Assembly: GCF_001295845.1 (NCBI RefSeq)
Contig: NZ_LJIC01000015.1
Coordinates: forward strand, 1 to 64,000
Reading direction: 5' to 3'
Length of the DNA stretch: 64,000 nt
DNA from: Rhodopseudomonas sp. AAP120
GTDB lineage: Bacteria; Pseudomonadota; Alphaproteobacteria; Rhizobiales; Xanthobacteraceae
Numbering within the stretch: position 1 is the first letter of the stretch; each line of letters opens with the position of its first letter. The translations under genes and the position numbers were made by a program. The notes under the pieces are model-generated. The model was given only the letters and a program-made list of their open reading frames with translations, was not told the origin of the DNA and ran no database searches. Shown piece after piece: positions 21,101 to 28,216 of this stretch.

Positions 21101-23255
21101 CGCATTCGACGAATCCAACGAGACCGGGGATCTGACGTATGCCGGATTTTCGTCCTGCACGCTGATCACCAACCGCTTGGACGCCGGCGACCTGCTCGAC
21201 GACATCGAGCCCGAAGCGGCGGCCCGGCTCCACCTGATGCAGCGCGCCAAATTCGGATTGATCGTTCACATTATGACGACCCAGCTTCAGCTCGTACGGA
21301 TGCTGAAGGGCGACACCGACGCCTTCGGTTCGCTCAACGATTCCCGTTTCGACGAGACCGAGTTCGAACAGCAACTCTCGACCAATTCCAGCCTCGATAT
21401 CGCGACCTGCTGGTTCTGGATCCGGAAGATGCAGGCTCGCTATTTCGCCGGCGAGTTTGCCGAGGCCTACGTTGCGCTGGAGAAAGCCACGCCTCTTCTG
21501 TGGACCACCTTCGGTCATTTCGAGTACGTCGTCATGTGCTTCTATGGTGGACTTGTTCAGGCCGCCTACTACGACTCCGCGCCCGCGAGCCTGCGCGAGA
21601 CATTGAAGGCTGGACTGGTCGAAGCACATCGCCAGATGTCGGAATGGGAAATCCATTGCCACGAGAATTTCGAGGGCCGCACAGCCGTGCTGGCCGCTGA
21701 GATCGCACGGATCGACAACCGGCCGTTCGACGCAATCCGGTCTTATGATCGCGCCATCTCATCTTCACAGCGCCACCGCTTTCTGCAAATCGAAGCGATC
21801 GCGCACGAACTGGCTTCCCGTCTCTATCATCGCGAGGGCCTGCAAACCGGTTACGAAACGCATCTGCTGCGAGCGCGCGACTGCTATCATCGCTGGGGCG
21901 CCGTCGGGAAGGCGAAGCAGATCGAGCGACAACACCCCGGCCTCGGCCTGCTGGCAGCGCCGACTGTGCCACCGGAATTCGCCGACAGCTTCGACCTGGC
22001 GACCGTGGTCAAGACCTCGGAGGCGGTCTCGAACGAACCGGGCGTTTCTCGTCTGATGGAAACGCTGATGACTCTGGTGATCGAACACGCCGGCGCGCAG
22101 CGCGGTCTGCTGATCATCCCGCAGGGCGACGAGCTGCGTGTGCGCGCGGAAGCCAGAACGAGCCAGGAGGGCATTCGCGTTTCGCTACGCGATGAGAGCG
22201 TGTCGGCCGCCGAATTGCCGATCACGATCGTCAACGTCGTCACCCGCACCGGGGAAGCTGTGATGCTCGACGATGCGCGCGCCAGCGGTGCTTTCGTCGA
22301 CGATTCCTACATCGCCTCCGTCCAATGCCGATCGGTCCTGTGCCTGCCCCTGATTAAACGCACCAAGCTCGTCGGCATCATCTTCCTCGAGAATAATCTC
22401 GCGGCCGGCATTTTTACCCCCGCGAAGCTGACAGTACTCAAGCTTCTGGCGTCGCAGGCTGCGATGTCGTTGAAGAACGCACTGCTAGAGGAGAAGGACG
22501 CGCTCGTCGAAGCGCTGCAGAAATCTCAATCCGAGCTGATGCGGATGTCGCGGCTCACCGCCATCGGCGAATTGGTGATCTCGATCGCGCACGAGATCAA
22601 TCAGCCTTTGACCGCGATCATCACCAATGCCGAGGTCTGCGTGAGATGGCTGAACAACGACAAGCCGTCGACCGAGGAAGCCAGGAATGCGGCCCGCCGG
22701 GTGATCGAAAACGGCCGCCGCGCCGCGGACGTGGTTCAAACCATCCGAGGCCTCGCAGTCAAATCGTCGCCCAAGATGTCCGCCGTGGATATCAACGATG
22801 TCGTCATCGAAATGCTTTCGATCATCCAAAGCGAGCTTCGCCAGCACACCGTTCAACTCGAGACGGACCTCACCGATACCGACAGCACGGTGCTGGGGAA
22901 CAGAGTCCAGCTCCAGCAGGTTTTGCTCAATCTGACGATGAATGCCATCGAGTCGACAGCGGCGATCGAAGGCCGGCGAACGCTCCACGTCGCGACGCGG
23001 TCGGCCGAAAGCGACACCATCATGGTCACCGTCGCCGACAACGGCCTCGGCTTCGATGAAGACCGCATCGATCAGCTGTTTGAGGCGTTGGTGACGACTA
23101 AACCGCACGGCATGGGCATGGGGCTGTCGATCAGCAAGTCGATCGTGGAAGCACACGGCGGCCGACTTTGGGCGACGTCGGTCAAGCCGCGCGGCGCCGC
23201 CTTTCACTTTTCGCTGCCCCGGTCATCGCCTGATCCGGGCGATCGCATCGAGTGA
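18102..23255 (+). CDS. Multi-domain signalling kinase: Ser/Thr (pseudo)kinase, AAA ATPase, TPR-like region, GAF, histidine kinase
   Basis: A 1717-residue cytoplasmic protein without membrane segments. Residues 20-280 form a protein kinase-like domain; its catalytic loop reads HRNLSPDTIW (N134 where the kinase Asp should be) and the DFG site reads TGL, so phosphotransfer looks lost. Residues 310-620 are an AAA_16/predictive ATPase with P-loop GYSGAGKSS at 334 and Walker B VVFLDDLQWFD. A long alpha-helical TPR-like region follows (about 700-1290), then a GAF domain (about 1305-1465) and a HisKA/HATPase module with H1497 in IAHEINQPL, NAIES, DNGLGFD and MGMGLSISKS. Such kinases are known in Proteobacteria and cyanobacteria. 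GGGAGGGG precedes the ATG, which overlaps the upstream receiver gene. Confidence 0.92.
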   Translation: MDPAHHPSGSDPFRVVTAPLRFMRRNGRYAIYQVQDDLGPASLLLMGESCDPAVVQRLAQEFAIARDLDPELVVHPRELVSAEGRIGLLVDDRDARPLAELLDQPLDVARFLRRAVGLAHALSYVHLRGFIHRNLSPDTIWIDPADHVWLTGLAGASRFHRERPDLAIHESLVESPIYMSPEQTGRVNRSIDARSDLYVLGIVLYQMIASGDLPFVASSSTQWIHYHIARAPNPFPSARPETVVIEQLIFRLLSKSADDRYLTAATVERDLRSCLVAWEAYHTTAGVRLTAQDACGVIRMSEKLYGRDAEINRLLSAYHRVASTGSTEWVLISGYSGAGKSSVVNELRKTLTPSNGLFISGKFDQYNRDIPFATLAQAFQSFVRQILGEDEAELARWRDRLCDSLGANGELMVNLVPELALLIGDQPAIPDLPPQESRGGFQAVLSRFLAALARPEHPLVVFLDDLQWFDTATAEFLVRIAGTPEISHLLMICAYRDNEVGDSHPLAAALNDIRRHAAHLDEVRLPALTFENVRSLVADVLRSEPERVSPLAALIHRKTDGNPFFAIQFFSSLVHEQLLVFDALRHEWTWNVDLIDAKGYTDNVVDLMSRRLDKLPPVALKIVKVFSCLGMYADAETLGRLCELPEDRVHAGLQELVASELVLRAGSDYRFVHDRVREAAYRLIPAADLAAQHLFIARQLAADAGLSPSSDVIFQIVNHYNSGAALVSAAAERLTMAKYNLEAGNAARRAIAHQSALIYLTAARSLLTKQEWREHRDLAFQIEYLLAESEFLTGRPTTAEARLRSLRPEAPDEVDKAAVVALQITLYTAMDRSADAVSTCLDYLSEVGIVWPRRPSRDDARAEYQRLARRLDGLSIAALLDLPIATDPKHCASLGVMTAALAPAFFTDLNLVCLILCRMANLSIHHGNSDASALAYAYLGMVAGPTFGDYRAALSFGELGLRLAEQRGLDKYKARVDLTYGAHVLPWARPLTESQKYLRRAFDESNETGDLTYAGFSSCTLITNRLDAGDLLDDIEPEAAARLHLMQRAKFGLIVHIMTTQLQLVRMLKGDTDAFGSLNDSRFDETEFEQQLSTNSSLDIATCWFWIRKMQARYFAGEFAEAYVALEKATPLLWTTFGHFEYVVMCFYGGLVQAAYYDSAPASLRETLKAGLVEAHRQMSEWEIHCHENFEGRTAVLAAEIARIDNRPFDAIRSYDRAISSSQRHRFLQIEAIAHELASRLYHREGLQTGYETHLLRARDCYHRWGAVGKAKQIERQHPGLGLLAAPTVPPEFADSFDLATVVKTSEAVSNEPGVSRLMETLMTLVIEHAGAQRGLLIIPQGDELRVRAEARTSQEGIRVSLRDESVSAAELPITIVNVVTRTGEAVMLDDARASGAFVDDSYIASVQCRSVLCLPLIKRTKLVGIIFLENNLAAGIFTPAKLTVLKLLASQAAMSLKNALLEEKDALVEALQKSQSELMRMSRLTAIGELVISIAHEINQPLTAIITNAEVCVRWLNNDKPSTEEARNAARRVIENGRRAADVVQTIRGLAVKSSPKMSAVDINDVVIEMLSIIQSELRQHTVQLETDLTDTDSTVLGNRVQLQQVLLNLTMNAIESTAAIEGRRTLHVATRSAESDTIMVTVADNGLGFDEDRIDQLFEALVTTKPHGMGMGLSISKSIVEAHGGRLWATSVKPRGAAFHFSLPRSSPDPGDRIE

Positions 23256-23347
23256 ATGTTCAAGCCACCGTGCGAACCGACAAGAGACGCCGCTCAGTGT
23301 GCTCTAGATAAGCTGCGATGCATTCGATCCCGAGCAGGAAATCACAC

Positions 23348-24055
23348 ATGAGCAGCCCCACGTCGTCCCCCACCGTCGTTCTCGTCCACGGCGCCTGGGC
23401 CGACGGATCGAGTTGGCGGCTTGTCGTTCCTCTTCTGATCAAAAAGGGCATTCCGGTGGTCGCGGTCCAGAACCCGACGACGTCCCTCGCGGCCGATGTC
23501 GAGGCGACAAAGCTGGTGCTTGATGCGATCGAGGGGCCGATCGTGCTGGTCGGCCATAGTTGGGGCGGCGCGGTGATCGCAGAGGCCGGAAACGACCCGA
23601 AGGTCGAGGCGCTTGTGTTCGTCGCCGCTCTGCCGCCGAAGGTCGGCGAGTCGGTCGGAGATCTCGTCGGCTCGCATCCGGCGCCGCCCGGCCTGAGCCA
23701 AATCGTCAAGGCCGGCCCCGGGCTGCTTAAGCTCAGCCCCGAGGGCTGGATCAGCGACGTCGCGCAGGACCTATCGGAGGACGATGCGCGCGTGCTCGCG
23801 GTGGTGCAGCCGCCGCTGCCGGAATCGACCTTTGGCGACAAGATCACTGAAGCCGCGTGGGCCACCCGGCCGAACTGGTACATCGTCTCAGCGAACGACC
23901 GCGTGGTCAGTGTCGACTTGCAGCGCGAACTCGCGAAACGCCTCAGCGCCACCACCACCGAGCTGCAGTCCAGCCATCTCTCGATCCTGTCACAGCCACA
24001 AGCGGTTGCCGATGTTATCATCGAAGCGGTCGGCGCCGTGGCTGCGGCATCGTGA
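23348..24055 (+). CDS. Alpha/beta hydrolase (esterase-like)
   Basis: A 235-residue alpha/beta-fold hydrolase. Visible: oxyanion HGAW near residue 15, nucleophile S71 in GHSWGG, and a C-terminal histidine in SSHLSIL. This short [10 protein letters not shown]...GHSWGG type is widespread in Proteobacteria as a putative esterase (often salicylate esterase-like, or EstA-like), without an assigned substrate. Start chosen at the ATG at 23348, which has AGGA eight bases ahead; the frame is open to 23318. A second hydrolase gene follows 28 bp later. Confidence 0.85.
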   Translation: MSSPTSSPTVVLVHGAWADGSSWRLVVPLLIKKGIPVVAVQNPTTSLAADVEATKLVLDAIEGPIVLVGHSWGGAVIAEAGNDPKVEALVFVAALPPKVGESVGDLVGSHPAPPGLSQIVKAGPGLLKLSPEGWISDVAQDLSEDDARVLAVVQPPLPESTFGDKITEAAWATRPNWYIVSANDRVVSVDLQRELAKRLSATTTELQSSHLSILSQPQAVADVIIEAVGAVAAAS

Positions 24056-24083
24056 CCTGCTCCTCGCCCTCCCGGAGGTTGAC

Positions 24084-25100
24084 GTGACCAAAACCGCCGC
24101 CGACGATGGCGTCAGACTACCCGATGCCCACGCGCAGCACGGTCCTTTACTCTCCCGCCGGGAGATGATGGCCGGTGCCGCCTGTATCGCACTTTTGCCA
24201 GGCAGCGCCGTCGCGCAGCCTGCGCATCCTTCTGGCCCCTCGCATGGAGACCACCCGATGAGCAGCGGATTTGTGAAGACCAAGGACGGCGTCGACATCT
24301 TCTACAAGGATTGGGGCCCGAAATCGGCGCAGCCGATCGTGTTTCATCACGGCTGGCCGCTATCGTCCGATGACTGGGATGCGCAGATGCTGTTCTTCCG
24401 CGCCCACGGCTATCGCGTCGTTGCCCATGACCGCCGCGGCCATGGCCGGTCGGCGCAGGTCGACACCGGCCACGACATGGATCACTACGCGGCCGACGCT
24501 TTCGCGGTCGCCGAACATCTCGACCTCAAGAAGGCAGTGCATATCGGCCACTCCACCGGCGGCGGCGAAGTCGCCCGCTACGTCGCGAAGTTCGGCGAGC
24601 CGCACGGCCGCGTCGCGAAAGCCGTGCTGGTGTCGGCGGTGCCACCGCTGATGCTGAAGACCGAGAAGAACCCCGGCGGTCTGCCGATCGAGGTGTTCGA
24701 CGGTTTCCGCAAGGCGCTCGCCGACAACCGCGCGCAGTTCTTTGTCGATGTGCCGGCCGGCCCGTTCTACGGCTTCAACCGCGACGGCGTAAAAACCATG
24801 CCGGGCGTCGTCGACAATTGGTGGCGGCAAGGCATGATGGGCGGCGCCAACGCGCACTACGACGGCATCAAGGCGTTCTCCGAGACCGACCAGACCGACG
24901 ATCTCAAGGCGATCAGCGTGCCGACGTTGGTGCTGCACGGCGAGGACGATCAGATCGTGCCGATCGACGACTCCGCCCGCCTCTCGGTCAAGCTGCTGAA
25001 GAACGGCAAGCTCAAGACCTATCCGGGCTATCCGCACGGCATGCTAACCACCCATGCCGACGTGCTCAACGCCGATCTACTGGCCTTTGTCAAAGAGTGA
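24084..25100 (+). CDS. Tat-exported alpha/beta hydrolase (non-haem chloroperoxidase/arylesterase-like)
   Basis: A 338-residue protein starting at a GTG with GGAGG five bases upstream. The N-terminus carries a twin-arginine signal ([20 protein letters not shown]), which predicts export in folded form. The catalytic domain has [11 protein letters not shown], nucleophile S157 in [12 protein letters not shown], the acid in HGEDDQIVP and histidine in YPHGMLTTH, the pattern of cofactor-free haloperoxidases and aryl esterases. These enzymes hydrolyse esters or form peracids. Closest cytoplasmic relatives start at the internal [11 protein letters not shown], so the export signal is an added element here. 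Confidence 0.88.
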   Translation: MTKTAADDGVRLPDAHAQHGPLLSRREMMAGAACIALLPGSAVAQPAHPSGPSHGDHPMSSGFVKTKDGVDIFYKDWGPKSAQPIVFHHGWPLSSDDWDAQMLFFRAHGYRVVAHDRRGHGRSAQVDTGHDMDHYAADAFAVAEHLDLKKAVHIGHSTGGGEVARYVAKFGEPHGRVAKAVLVSAVPPLMLKTEKNPGGLPIEVFDGFRKALADNRAQFFVDVPAGPFYGFNRDGVKTMPGVVDNWWRQGMMGGANAHYDGIKAFSETDQTDDLKAISVPTLVLHGEDDQIVPIDDSARLSVKLLKNGKLKTYPGYPHGMLTTHADVLNADLLAFVKE

Positions 25101-25110
25101 GCGACTGAGA

Positions 25111-25138
25111 GGCCGGAGCCAGATCCCTCTCTCCGGCC
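25111..25138. terminator. Possible stem-loop after hydrolase gene
   Basis: GGCCGGAG and CTCCGGCC are separated by 12 bases, ten bases after the stop codon of the exported hydrolase. No T tract follows, so the terminator role is tentative. Confidence 0.4.
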
Positions 25139-25170
25139 GGCCCTTCCGTCGCCCAGGCGCTCACGAACTC

Positions 25171-25261
25171 GTCATGGCCGGGCTTGTCCCAGCCATCCAC
25201 GCCATTCCTGCATTTCCTTCAGCAAGGCGTGGATGCCCGGCACAAGGCCGGGCATCCGGCG
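25171..25261. repeat. Intergenic repeat, GTCATGGCCGGGC type
   Basis: Contains GTCATGGCCGGGCTTGTCCC, GCCATCCACGCC and, further on, the inverted counterpart GGCGTGGATGCCCGGCAC and AAGGCCGGGCATCC. It would fold into a long stem. I know this sequence style from Bradyrhizobium-group genomes as a dispersed repeat; no second copy is in this window. Confidence 0.6.
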
Positions 25262-25287
25262 CCAACATTCAGCTTCGCAACAAGCAC

Positions 25288-25395
25288 GACCTCATGGTGA
25301 GGAGGCGCGAAGCGCCGTCTCGAACCATGCGCCGCAGGCGCTCGTGGCCCATCCTTCGAGACGCCCGGCTGCGCCGGGCTCCTCAGGATGAGGAC
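25288..25395. repeat. Intergenic repeat, CTCATGGTGAGGAG type
   Basis: Begins with ACCTCATGGTGAGGAGGCGC and ends with GGGCTCCTCAGGATGAGG, with internal hairpins GGCGCGAAGCGCC, GCGCCGCAGGCGC and GCCCGGCTGCGCCGGGC. Together with the preceding repeat it fills the 306-bp convergent gap 25101-25406, in which I see nothing else. This is again a style of dispersed element known from the Bradyrhizobium group. Confidence 0.6.
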
Positions 25396-25406
25396 TGGTA
25401 CACTGA

Positions 25407-26834
25407 TCACCACCCATACTGCAATTGCGCGCCGAGATAGTCGCTGCTGCGTCCGCCGGCGTTGCGAAGCGTGTCGCCGATCTCGAAATGCACCGCCTCG
25501 ATCGCGCCGGTGAGGTGCGCATCGAAAGCGTAGTCGACGCGGAGTTGGCCGTAGGCGCCGGTCCAGCTGCTGCCGGTGCCGGCCGTTCCGGGCACCGGAT
25601 TACTCGGCTGGACGTACACCGCGTCCGCCGTCGTTGTGCGCCATTGCAAGCCGGCCGCCGCCATCACCTTCAACTTGGCGGCAGGGCTGATGGTGAGCGA
25701 TGGCTTGAGGTGAACCAGGTTCGCATAGCCGGTGTAGCCCGCTAGCGTGAAGTAATAGCCGTTCGGGAACAGCGGATTGAAGGTGCCGAGCACGCCGTCG
25801 CCGGGCCGATTGTCGCCCGAGGCCGCGTCGAACTGCAGCCCCAGTCGCGGCTGCCAAGTCGCGTTCAACGTGTAGCCGGCGCGCGCGCCGACCGCCCAGG
25901 CCCGCGCCGTGCTGGCGCCGACCTGGCCGAGCTGCCCCATCGCCTCGAGATCCCAGTCGAGCTGCTCGGCCTTGCCGGCGAATCGGATATCGAACACATG
26001 ACGCCGTTCGTCGCCGAAAGCGTCGAGATATTTGGCGCCTGCTTTTTCGTAGAACGAGTAATAGCCGGACAGTTCATCACTTCCGAACACCTTGCGCTCG
26101 ATGCGGATCGTGCTGAAGCGGAACTGATCGTTGGAGCGATCGTCGAATGGGCGCTCGTCGAAATACTGCACCGGCCGGCTGACGAAGCCGATGAACCGCC
26201 ACGCCCCCGTCTCCCAGTCCGCCCAGATCGCGTCGAATGACTGCCGCACGTTCGGGCCGTCGCGCGACGACACGAAGCGCTGCAGGTCGAACGCGAAATC
26301 CTGCCGGCCGATGCGCGCCTTGAGCAGACCGCTGTCGAACTGCCGCGTGTATTCCAAAAATGCCAGCCGCAGATCGGCGCGGTCCTGGTCGGCCGAGGTG
26401 ACCACCAGCTTATCGAGGGCACGGTCGTCCTCGAGCTGGACGAAAGCCCGCCAGTTTTCGTCGAAATGCACGTCGGCGTGCACCTGCAGACGCTGGATGA
26501 AATAGCTGTCCGAGCGCGTCCCGGCCGTGCCGAAGCCGGCCGCATCGTTGGACTCGAAGCGTTGCCGGAAGGTGGCGCCGAGCGAGACGTAGCTCTTCGG
26601 ATCGCTCGCCCACAGCGGGATATATTTCAGTGCATCGAGCGGCTCGGTGCGCAGCTTGGGGTCGGCCAGCACCGACCAGTCCTCTGCCCAGCGATTGGAT
26701 TGAATCGCAGGACGCGTCGCCGGCGCGGGCGTCGCGGCAGCCGCGTCGTCGGCAGCGTGCGCAGGAACGGCCAGCGCCAGCGCACCTGCCAGGGGCAGCA
26801 CGCGCATGGCACCAGTCTTGATCCGTCCCCTCAC
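25407..26834 (-). CDS. Alginate-export-type outer-membrane porin
   Basis: A 475-residue outer-membrane protein with a signal peptide (hydrophobic core LPLAGALALAVPAHA) and a barrel with AlgE-like features: YVSLGATFRQRFESND, RADLRLAFLEYTRQFDSG, ARIGRQDFAFDLQRFVSSRD, and a C-terminal aromatic end QLQYGW. Many 'alginate export' domain porins outside Pseudomonas transport unrelated small molecules or are linked to catabolic clusters. GTG at 26834 is taken as start; an ATG at 26807 is the alternative and gives a shorter n-region. It is last in a minus-strand operon 28 bp after the VOC gene, so it may bring in that operon's substrate. Confidence 0.85.
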   Translation of the reverse strand: MRGRIKTGAMRVLPLAGALALAVPAHAADDAAAATPAPATRPAIQSNRWAEDWSVLADPKLRTEPLDALKYIPLWASDPKSYVSLGATFRQRFESNDAAGFGTAGTRSDSYFIQRLQVHADVHFDENWRAFVQLEDDRALDKLVVTSADQDRADLRLAFLEYTRQFDSGLLKARIGRQDFAFDLQRFVSSRDGPNVRQSFDAIWADWETGAWRFIGFVSRPVQYFDERPFDDRSNDQFRFSTIRIERKVFGSDELSGYYSFYEKAGAKYLDAFGDERRHVFDIRFAGKAEQLDWDLEAMGQLGQVGASTARAWAVGARAGYTLNATWQPRLGLQFDAASGDNRPGDGVLGTFNPLFPNGYYFTLAGYTGYANLVHLKPSLTISPAAKLKVMAAAGLQWRTTTADAVYVQPSNPVPGTAGTGSSWTGAYGQLRVDYAFDAHLTGAIEAVHFEIGDTLRNAGGRSSDYLGAQLQYGW

Positions 26835-26862
26835 CTCGCGCTCTTCCGCACCCGGTCCCCCA

Positions 26863-27771
26863 TCACTTTGCCGCGGCGTGCTTGGCAGTCACCGCGTGAA
26901 TCTCCGCCACATAGCCACCGGGAAACTGCACCATGGCGGACTTCCGATCCTCGAATGCCACCGGTTCACCCAGCACTGTTACGCCGGCCGCCTTCGCCTT
27001 CGCGAGGGTCGCGTCGAGATCCGCGACCTCGTAGCCGGTGGTCTCGTGCCCGTAAGGATAAGGCAGATGGCCGTCGGTGACGAGCACCACCATCTTGCCG
27101 AACGCGGATTCAATTCGCACCCGCTTGATAGACGCGGCCGGCTTGCCGACCTCAGCGCCGGCCGCCTTGTCCGTCTCCGATACGATCTTGCCGCGCGAGA
27201 AGGCCAGGAAGCTTCGCACGAAGGCGTCGGCGCGGTCCGCCGGCACATAGACTCGGTTCTCCGGAATTTTCTCGAACGCCGCGTAGTCCGGCTTGGTCGT
27301 GTGCCAGTACAGCTGCATGTTGACGCCGCCGGGCCACTGCACCACCGCGTCGCGCCCGATCGGGTCTGGGAAGGTCGATACGACCACCGAAGCGCCGGCG
27401 GCTCGTGCCTGCTTGATCGCCACATCGATGTCGCTAACCAGATAGCCGTTACGTTCGGCGCCGAACGGATACGGAATCGGCGTCTTGAAGCCGAACAGCG
27501 AGACCGTGCCGACCGGGGTCTGCAACAGCTGCGACGTGGTGCTGCTCGGGGTCGGCGTCACCGTGGCGACCACCTGCTTGGTGCTCTTGCCGCCAAAGGT
27601 CGCCAGGAAGCTCGCCACGAACTTGTCGACGTCATCGGGGGCCACATAGACGTGCGTGGTGTCGTATTGCGGCGCCACCGCCACGGCAGGCTTGGCTTGC
27701 TTCGCCGCCACCGGCGAACTCAGCGCCGCGGCGAGGGCCAGCAGCAGAATCGGTTTCGACAGCTGTTTCAT
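26863..27771 (-). CDS. Secreted two-domain VOC (glyoxalase/bleomycin resistance-like) protein, internal start
   Basis: 302 residues from the ATG at 27771, which has AAGGAG six bases upstream and a signal peptide directly after. The mature part holds two related VOC domains, about residues 35-165 and 170-300: each has an N-terminal THVYVAPDDVDKFV / NRVYVPADRADAFV strand, YPFGAERNGYLVSDIDVAI / YPYGHETTGYEVADLDATLA, and an end ...DAVVQWPGGVNMQLYWH / SAMVQFPGGYVAEIHAV. The E/H positions at the ends of these motifs could bind metal. Substrate unknown. This is the likely mature product whether or not the DoxX part is also translated in fusion. Confidence 0.75.
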   Translation of the reverse strand: MKQLSKPILLLALAAALSSPVAAKQAKPAVAVAPQYDTTHVYVAPDDVDKFVASFLATFGGKSTKQVVATVTPTPSSTTSQLLQTPVGTVSLFGFKTPIPYPFGAERNGYLVSDIDVAIKQARAAGASVVVSTFPDPIGRDAVVQWPGGVNMQLYWHTTKPDYAAFEKIPENRVYVPADRADAFVRSFLAFSRGKIVSETDKAAGAEVGKPAASIKRVRIESAFGKMVVLVTDGHLPYPYGHETTGYEVADLDATLAKAKAAGVTVLGEPVAFEDRKSAMVQFPGGYVAEIHAVTAKHAAAK

Positions 27772-28215
27772 AGAAGTCTCCTTGCAAATGTCAGGACGCC
27801 GGCCGCATCCGGAGGACAGCATCGCCACCAGGACAAATCCGGCGATCAGTCCGAGATGTTCGAAGAAGGCATTGGTCAGCATCCAGCGGTCCGCGGCCGG
27901 AGCTGTCCAGAACGCATTCGCCGCCAGCATCGCCACCAAAGTCAGCACGCCCAGCGCGCCGGCGCCGAGCCAGACCAGACGATCGGCGAGCACCAGCGCC
28001 GAGCCCCCGAGTTCGATCCCGATCGCCAGCGACGCCCACAACCAGCCGGGACGCAGGCCGAATGCCTCTTGCTCGGCGACGGCGCCGGCGAAGTCGAGCA
28101 GCTTCACGACGCCGCCGAGCAGATAGGCGGAGACCAGCGCGAGCCTTGCGGCGTGCCACAGCAGCGGCGACGCCAGCAGCGTCGCCACCCACCGCGGCTG
28201 GTCCGCCGGTCTCAC
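26863..28215 (-). CDS. DoxX-like membrane domain fused in frame to a secreted double-VOC (glyoxalase-like) protein
   Basis: The frame is open from GTG 28215 through 26863 (450 residues). Residues 1-145 are a DoxX-like four-helix membrane domain (ARLALVSAYLLGGVVKLLDF, FEHLGLIAGFVLVAML). Then comes a perfect internal gene start: AAGGAG, six bases, ATG at 27771, and a signal peptide (MKQLSKPILLLALAAALSS). The rest is two VOC/glyoxalase domains. No stop codon separates the two parts. Either a single fused protein, or two proteins from two starts with the DoxX stop lost, or a small frameshift near 27790-27860. A normal gene pair with a 4-bp overlap would result from a one-base change, because TGA is present in the other frame at the ATGA. 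Confidence 0.6.
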   Translation of the reverse strand: MRPADQPRWVATLLASPLLWHAARLALVSAYLLGGVVKLLDFAGAVAEQEAFGLRPGWLWASLAIGIELGGSALVLADRLVWLGAGALGVLTLVAMLAANAFWTAPAADRWMLTNAFFEHLGLIAGFVLVAMLSSGCGRRPDICKETSMKQLSKPILLLALAAALSSPVAAKQAKPAVAVAPQYDTTHVYVAPDDVDKFVASFLATFGGKSTKQVVATVTPTPSSTTSQLLQTPVGTVSLFGFKTPIPYPFGAERNGYLVSDIDVAIKQARAAGASVVVSTFPDPIGRDAVVQWPGGVNMQLYWHTTKPDYAAFEKIPENRVYVPADRADAFVRSFLAFSRGKIVSETDKAAGAEVGKPAASIKRVRIESAFGKMVVLVTDGHLPYPYGHETTGYEVADLDATLAKAKAAGVTVLGEPVAFEDRKSAMVQFPGGYVAEIHAVTAKHAAAK

Positions 28216-28216
28216 C

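Noticed and set aside
20433-21662. Minus-strand open frame of 409 codons inside the multi-kinase gene
   Set aside because: The sense frame is continuous through this region and the antisense product shows no domain.
25165-25400. CRISPR array
   Set aside because: The repeats are two different hairpin elements without regular spacers, and no cas gene is present.
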